A stretch of 64,000 nucleotides of DNA from Delphinapterus leucas. Taxonomy: Eukaryota > Chordata > Mammalia > Artiodactyla > Monodontidae. Position numbers and translations under genes: made by a program. Within the stretch, counting starts at the first letter, position 1; every line of letters begins with the position of its first letter. Positions 59,116 to 64,000 of the stretch are shown piece after piece. Where the stretch lies: the NCBI RefSeq assembly GCF_002288925.2, contig NW_022098069.1:78132424-78196423 (forward strand). Direction: 5' to 3'. Under the pieces are notes generated by a model. That model was not told the origin of the DNA. It worked only from the letters and a program-made list of their open reading frames with translations, and made no database searches.

Positions 59116-59999
59116 TTTTATCAGGGAATGTCATTCATTTTTAGTCATATCCACATTCACAACCAAAAATACCTATGATTCTCACTGGCTGATTTTCAAT
59201 TATGAAGGACAAATATCAATATTGTATTTTTATTTTATTCTTAGTCACCACATGAAAGCTGAGATTGAACACAACTGAATTATGTTAAATAAGGACATGG
59301 AATTATAAATATCTGACATCAGCATGCAAACATATGTGCATATACCTCAATGCGGGTTTGGTGGACAAAAATTGGAATACATATTATCATTAACTGAATT
59401 CAATCTAAAATGTAAATTTATCTTCCAACCCACAAAATTAATTTTACGAAAGACTTTTTGTTCTAGCCCATTTGAGAATGACGTTAAAAAAACAACCTGC
59501 AAAGATTAGTTATCATATTATAACAGGATGTACTGATATTATCTTTTCCTTCTCAAAGATATTATTCATTTCATCCCACGAAAGGAAAAAGATACAGTAA
59601 TTACTTTTATGCACAGGAGAAACTGAAAATTTTAATGTAGATTCTTCTCTTAATGTTACCTAAAATTTTCTTTTTCTCTTACTCATGTTTGACACTGGCA
59701 AAAGCCTCTAGTCAAATTTAATAAAAATTCACAACAAAATGATTAAAACTGAACAGAAAATTGAATACTTAGGTCTATCATTAACTACACTAGTCTAGCA
59801 AAGTGGCACCTGACCACTTTAAGAATGGAAAAAGGAAGAATCCACAATTGACACCTATAAATATATCTAGTTAAATTCCCTTCAATAACATATAAGCTGA
59901 GGCATTAGATAAATTTGCCCTTTTGCTTTGTGGGATCTTGATTATGAATGGCTTGAGATTTTAATCATGACTCTCATGTATGAATTTTGATGTTCATTG
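59116..59999. other. Unassigned sequence
   Basis: Nothing recognised. Confidence 0.35.
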
Positions 60000-60830
60000 A
60001 CTCCTATTGTTTTCTGAGGAAAAAATCAAAACGTGAGATTCAGAGAAAAAATAAGATAAATGACAGATGAATCTAGGAAATGTAATATATGAATAACAGG
60101 AGGAGAAAAAGAAGTGAATGGAAGTGAGACAATAATTATTCCATCAAAAGAAAAATAACATTCCTAAGATGAATAATGGTCTGAATATGTAAATGGATGA
60201 CATTTTGCTGGGTGACATTGATGACAAAACAGCATAAACTTTGAGAAATTCAAAAATTAAAAAGCAATCATAAAGACTCCCACTCAGAAAAACAAGCTAC
60301 TTAAGTAAATTAGATTTCTCTTCAACAACGCTGGAACCTAAAAATAGCAAATGATATTTATAGCTACTGAAAGAAAAGAGCTGCCCCACTGAATCCTACA
60401 CACATCAATGATGTCATTCATTAGACAAAGTGAAAAAAGTTAATTTGTTTATACAAAGAAAATATCACTCACTCTACTATCTGAAGAAAATACTGAAAAG
60501 GAATCTAGCAAACCAATAAAAGAACCAGAACAAAACCTCAAGAAAGGAGAACATACAGAGGAAATAAGTCAATGGTGAGCAATAAACTTCAGCATATAAA
60601 AAATTAAGTCCAAATTAATAGAGTATGAACTATATTCCAGAATAAGTATTCTTGGAAAAGAAAATTCTTGCTACAAAAGAAACAGTAAGAGCTGTTAACT
60701 AAAAATGCTATTGTAACTAAAGAAAATGTAGGATACTTTGATAGGGTAGAGTTTGTTTTAAGGAAGTAAAATTGTTCTAAAAACTCCTCATAATTTTAGT
60801 AGAGAAAGGCAGTGGGGAACAGAGAACCCT
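60000..60830 (+). mobile_element. HAL1/L1 ORF1-like remnant
   Basis: 'actcagaaaaacaagctact', 'ttctcttcaacaacgctgga' and 'actgaaagaaaagagctgcc' resemble the 3' part of an old HAL1/L1 ORF1. Multiple stops in all frames; boundaries are guesses. Confidence 0.5.
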
Positions 60831-60833
60831 AGG

Positions 60834-60998
60834 ATGAATGAATGAATGAATGAATGAATAAATAAATGTTTATTTATTTATACTACATATATATACTATT
60901 CATACCATATATACATACATGTAGTATAAATATATATACACTATGTATAAATATATCTATATGTATATAAATACATATACATATAGTATAAACATATC
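60834..60998. repeat. (GAAT)n followed by AT-rich simple repeat
   Basis: GAAT units at 60834-60858, AAAT and TTTA units to 60880, then a TATA/CATA-rich run. Confidence 0.9.
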
Positions 60999-61244
60999 AA
61001 GGAGAGAAGAAAAAGTATCTGGAATAAGAAATACAGCCCAGTCAGTAATAAAGAAAAGTAGAAAACAAAGTAATGAGTAAAATATGCCATAATACAAATG
61101 TCAGAAAGGTAAAATTTAAGAATACAAGCACTAAACAGAATAAACAAGAACTTATTATATAAAAAATGTACAAAGTCATAAACAATAGAAACTATTCAAA
61201 TAAAAATATTTTTAAAATATTTTATTTGAGAGATGACATTTAAT

Positions 61245-61612
61245 CTGAGAGAGAGAGAGAAATTTATTTTAAGGAATTGGCCCATGCAACTGGTTGTGGG
61301 GTGTGGGAGGGTGTCACTAGGGCAGGCTGGCAGGCTGGAGCCCCAGGAAAGAGTTGATATTACAGTCTCCAGTCCAAAGGCATTCTGGAGGCAGAATTCT
61401 TTCTTCCTTGTGGGGCTTAGTCTTTTTTCTTAAAGCCTTCAACTGATTGGATAAGGCCTGCTTACATTAGAGAGGTTAATCTGTTTTACTCAAAGTTTCA
61501 TATTTAAGTGTTAATCACACCAATATTTATAGCAATATCTATCTAGACTATATTTGACCAAAAACTGGGTACCATATCCTAGTCAAGCTGACACATAAAA
61601 TCAACCATCACA
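61245..61612 (-). mobile_element. MLT2-like ERVL LTR, antisense
   Basis: 'gagagagagagaaatttatt', 'taaggaattggcccatgcaa', 'ttcaactgattggataaggc' and 'ctgacacataaaatcaacca' followed by 'tcaca' are the antisense of MLT2-type LTRs (ERVL). It ends with CA at 61611-61612, directly against the L1 start. A solo LTR. Confidence 0.8.
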
Positions 61613-62813
61613 GGAGATCAGGTCAAGATGGCAGAGGAGTAGGGCATGGAGTTCTCCTTCTCCCACAGATACATCAAAAATACATCTACACGTGGAACAT
61701 CTCTCACAAAACATCTACTGAATGCTGGCAGAAGACCTCAGACTTCCAAAAGGACAAGACAATCTCCACATAACTGGGTAGGGCAAAAGAAAAAGGAAAA
61801 AAAGAGAGAAAGGAATAGGGACGGGACCTGCACATCTGGGAGAGAGCTGTGAAACAGGAAAGGTTTCTGCACACTGGGAAATCCTCTCACTGGCAGGGAG
61901 ATCAGTGAGGACAGAGGGGGAGCTTTGGAGCCTTGGAGGAGAGCATAGCAACAGGTGTGCAGAGGGTAAAGTGGAGAGAGACCTATATAGAGGGTCAGTG
62001 CCGACAGGCACTCCCCAGCCTGAGATGCTTGTCTGCTTGTCCACTGGGGCCTGGGGTGGGTGGGGCTGGGTACTGAGGCTGGGGTTTTGGAGGTCAGACC
62101 CTGGGGAGAGGACTGGGGTTGGCTGTGTGAAGACAGCCTGAGGGGGCTAGGATGTAGTGCACCACCACTGAGGGAGTCCGAGAAGAATCCTGGGCCTGCC
62201 AGAGAGGCAAGGCACCATTGTTGTGGGATGTACAAGGAGATGGGTGGGCCTGCCATAGGAGCTTCTATCTACGCATGCTCACTGGCAGCAGTGCACCTCC
62301 TACCTGAGCTCCAGGTGCAGGCACGAGCTGACAGCTGCCATCTAGGACTTCAGAGGCACATGCAGATTGCTACTGCTGCCACCACTGCTGAGGGTCCTTG
62401 AACAGGTGGCAGGTCACTGCCCCCACCTTGCCAGGAGCCTGCACGACACATAGTTGCTGAGGGCCCTGCGATCCCAGGCCAACCACTGCCCTCACCTCCC
62501 TGGGGGCACATGACCTGACCCATCACCACCGCTGTGGAGGGACCTGCGACCAGGAGCCCACCACTGCCCCCAACTTCCTGGGAGCCTGTGCAAGCTGTGC
62601 ACCTGCGTAGCTGCACACCCCCTTCAAGAGGATAACAGCCAGCACGTGCTGAGGAAAGAGATGTTAAGCATCCAAACCAAAAACAGCCCTCAAACCAAAA
62701 AATTATTAAACCCACACAAGCTACACAGGGACACCCGCTTATAAATAGCCCTCCAAGACTACAGTAGATAATTATTTGTCCTAAACTCATAGACTAAGAG
62801 AAGTATAAGCAAA
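61613..62813 (+). mobile_element. L1 5'UTR (cetartiodactyl type)
   Basis: Begins 'ggagatcaggtcaagatggc', the usual L1 5' terminus, and continues 'cacgtggaacatctctcaca', 'aatgctggcagaagacctca', 'ataactgggtagggcaaaag' and a GC-richer middle. This 5'UTR carries the internal promoter of L1. Frames antisense to it (61738-62256, 172 codons; 62350-62790, 146 codons) are discussed in findings. The copy is old: most CpGs are gone. Confidence 0.88.
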
Positions 62814-63690
62814 ATGAAGAAGTAGAGGAACCACTCTCAGTTAAAACACCAAGGAAATTCCCCTGAAGGAATAAACAATGAAACAGACCTCTTCACACCG
62901 AATTCCGAAAGGAGGTAATGAAAATACTGAAGGAATTAAGAAAGGCTATCAACAGAAATTCAGATTACTGTAAAAAGGAACTAGAAACTATAAGGAGGAG
63001 CCAAGAAAAATTAGAAAATTCATTTATAGACAAAAGCTGAGCTCAAGGCAATGAATAGCAAGATGAATAATGTAGAAGAAAGAATAAGTGACCTGAAAGA
63101 TAGACCAATGGAAATGACCCAATCAACAGCAGACAGAAAGCCAAATGAAAAAAAAATGAAAGCAATATAAGAGAACTATGGGATAATATAAATCAAGCCA
63201 ATCTATGCATAACAGGGATTCCAAAGGGAGAAGAAAGAGAAAAGGGGATGGAAAATGTATTTGAAGAAATTATGGCTGAAAATTTCCCAAACCTAAACAA
63301 GGAAACAGATATCCAGATACAGGAAGTACAGAGGGTCCCAAACAAGATGAACCCAAACAGACCTACACCAAGACCTAATATAATAAATACGGCAAAAGCT
63401 AAAAGCGGATTCTAAAGGCAGCAAGAGAAAAACAAAGAGTTTATTACAAGGGAACCCCCATAAGGCTATCAGCTGATTTCTCTACAGAAACACTGCAGGC
63501 CAGAAGGGAGTGGCAAAATATATTCAAAATCTTGAAAGAGAAAAATCTGCAACCTAGAATACTCTACCCAGCAAGATTATCATTTAGAATAGGAGGAGAA
63601 ATAAAGAATTTCTCAGATAAGCAAAAACTAAAAGAATACAGCAATACTATACCTATCCTAAAAGAAATATTGAAAAGCCATCTCTAAATA
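62814..63690 (+). pseudogene. Decayed L1 ORF1
   Basis: An ATG at 62814 is in the place of the ORF1 start, but the fourth codon is TAG (62823-62825), and further stops and frameshifts follow, for example around 63037. The order of a coiled-coil-coding part (about 62930-63140), then the RNA-binding part ('atggctgaaaatttcccaaa' at about 63270, 'aggctatcagctgatttctc' at about 63463, 'aatactctacccagcaagat' at about 63558) is that of L1 ORF1. It would have made the RNA chaperone of the L1 particle. Not translated now. Confidence 0.8.
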
Positions 63691-64000
63691 GAAAAGAAGC
63701 AAGAATAAATAGGAAGGAGGAAATAACAATTGGAAAGTAAATCACTTAAATTAGCCAGTATACACATCAAAAAGGGGAAAAAAAACCTATTTGTGAAAGC
63801 AATGATAAAAACAAGGAACAGCAAAAGGATAAATGTGAAGATGTAAAAAGGGACATCAAAATCATAAAATGTGGGGAAGGAGAGTAAGAAAATGCAGATT
63901 CGTTTTATTTTTTTTAAGAATGTATTTGAGTTTATATGACTAAGTCTAAGGCAAGCAGGTGTAGGAAGGGGTTAACATACTTGAAAAACAGGGCAACCAC
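63691..64000 (+). mobile_element. L1 inter-ORF region, cut by the window end
   Basis: Continues from ORF1 with 'ttaaattagccagtatacac' and 'agggacatcaaaatcataaa', then 'taacatacttgaaaaacagg'. ORF2, if kept, lies beyond the window. Confidence 0.7.

Noticed and set aside
1..64000. CRISPR arrays, operons, phage or bacterial elements
   Set aside because: Composition, SINEs, L1, L2 and ERV LTRs show vertebrate nuclear DNA; the tandem repeats seen are microsatellites or short duplications without spacers.

Overview
The window is mammalian nuclear DNA, most likely from a cetacean and probably a toothed whale. The main evidence is a set of tRNA-derived SINEs of the CHR type (the cetacean/hippo/ruminant family). 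Seven are young short copies with box-A/box-B-like tRNA heads, A-rich tails and mostly clear target-site duplications; two are longer copies and one is an older copy. I saw no BovB LINE and no Bov-tA SINE, which argues against a ruminant. The L1 3' ends and the L1 5'UTR at 61613 match what I remember of cetartiodactyl L1 families. All family names come from memory, not from a database search.

I find no protein-coding gene, no exon I would defend, no rRNA or tRNA gene and no CpG island. Every long reading frame I examined is either a translated repeat (L1 ORF2, SINE, L1 5'UTR antisense) or an unsupported short frame in AT-rich DNA. The window is therefore intergenic or deep intronic, and its annotation is mainly a repeat map.

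Layout. 0-4 kb: MaLR LTR, MER5-like DNA transposon, L2, a 5'-inverted L1 (1596-3232) and a second L1 3' end. 4-9 kb: mostly unassigned sequence with one SINE and L2 remnants. 9.2-10.6 kb: a 5'-truncated L1 with target duplication. 10.6-18.6 kb: largely repeat-free, apart from a complete solo MaLR LTR with 5-bp duplication at 14110-14487. 18.6-23 kb: a nested pile of SINE, MLT1-like LTR, an old antisense L1 split by an ERVL-like LTR, and a younger L1 3' end. 24-29 kb: L1 3' fragment, HAL1/L1 ORF1 remnants, long-form SINE and a polypurine tract. 31-32.6 kb: two converging L2 pieces with a SINE inside, then an alternating purine-pyrimidine tract. 34-35.8 kb: L1 and an older SINE. 36.8-46.8 kb: SINEs, old L1, a small 5'-inverted L1 with a perfect duplication, an LTR with two CCAAT boxes, and L2 copies interrupted by SINEs. 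46.8-50 kb: repeat-free block, a candidate for conserved non-coding sequence. 50-59 kb: a Tigger1-like deletion derivative, MaLR and ERV LTRs, (CA)21, MIR, SINE and a MER58-like element. 60-64 kb: HAL1-like remnant, MLT2-like LTR, and the 5' end of an L1 (5'UTR and decayed ORF1) running off the window.

Insertion order can be read in several places. SINEs sit inside L2 at 43.05, 31.7 and 46.2 kb. A young L1 tail and an LTR sit inside an older L1 at 19-23 kb. I did not find a new biological system. The most useful points are two twin-primed (5'-inverted) L1 insertions, the two structural SINE classes, the Tigger deletion derivative, and two repeat-free blocks with homeodomain- or POU-like motifs.
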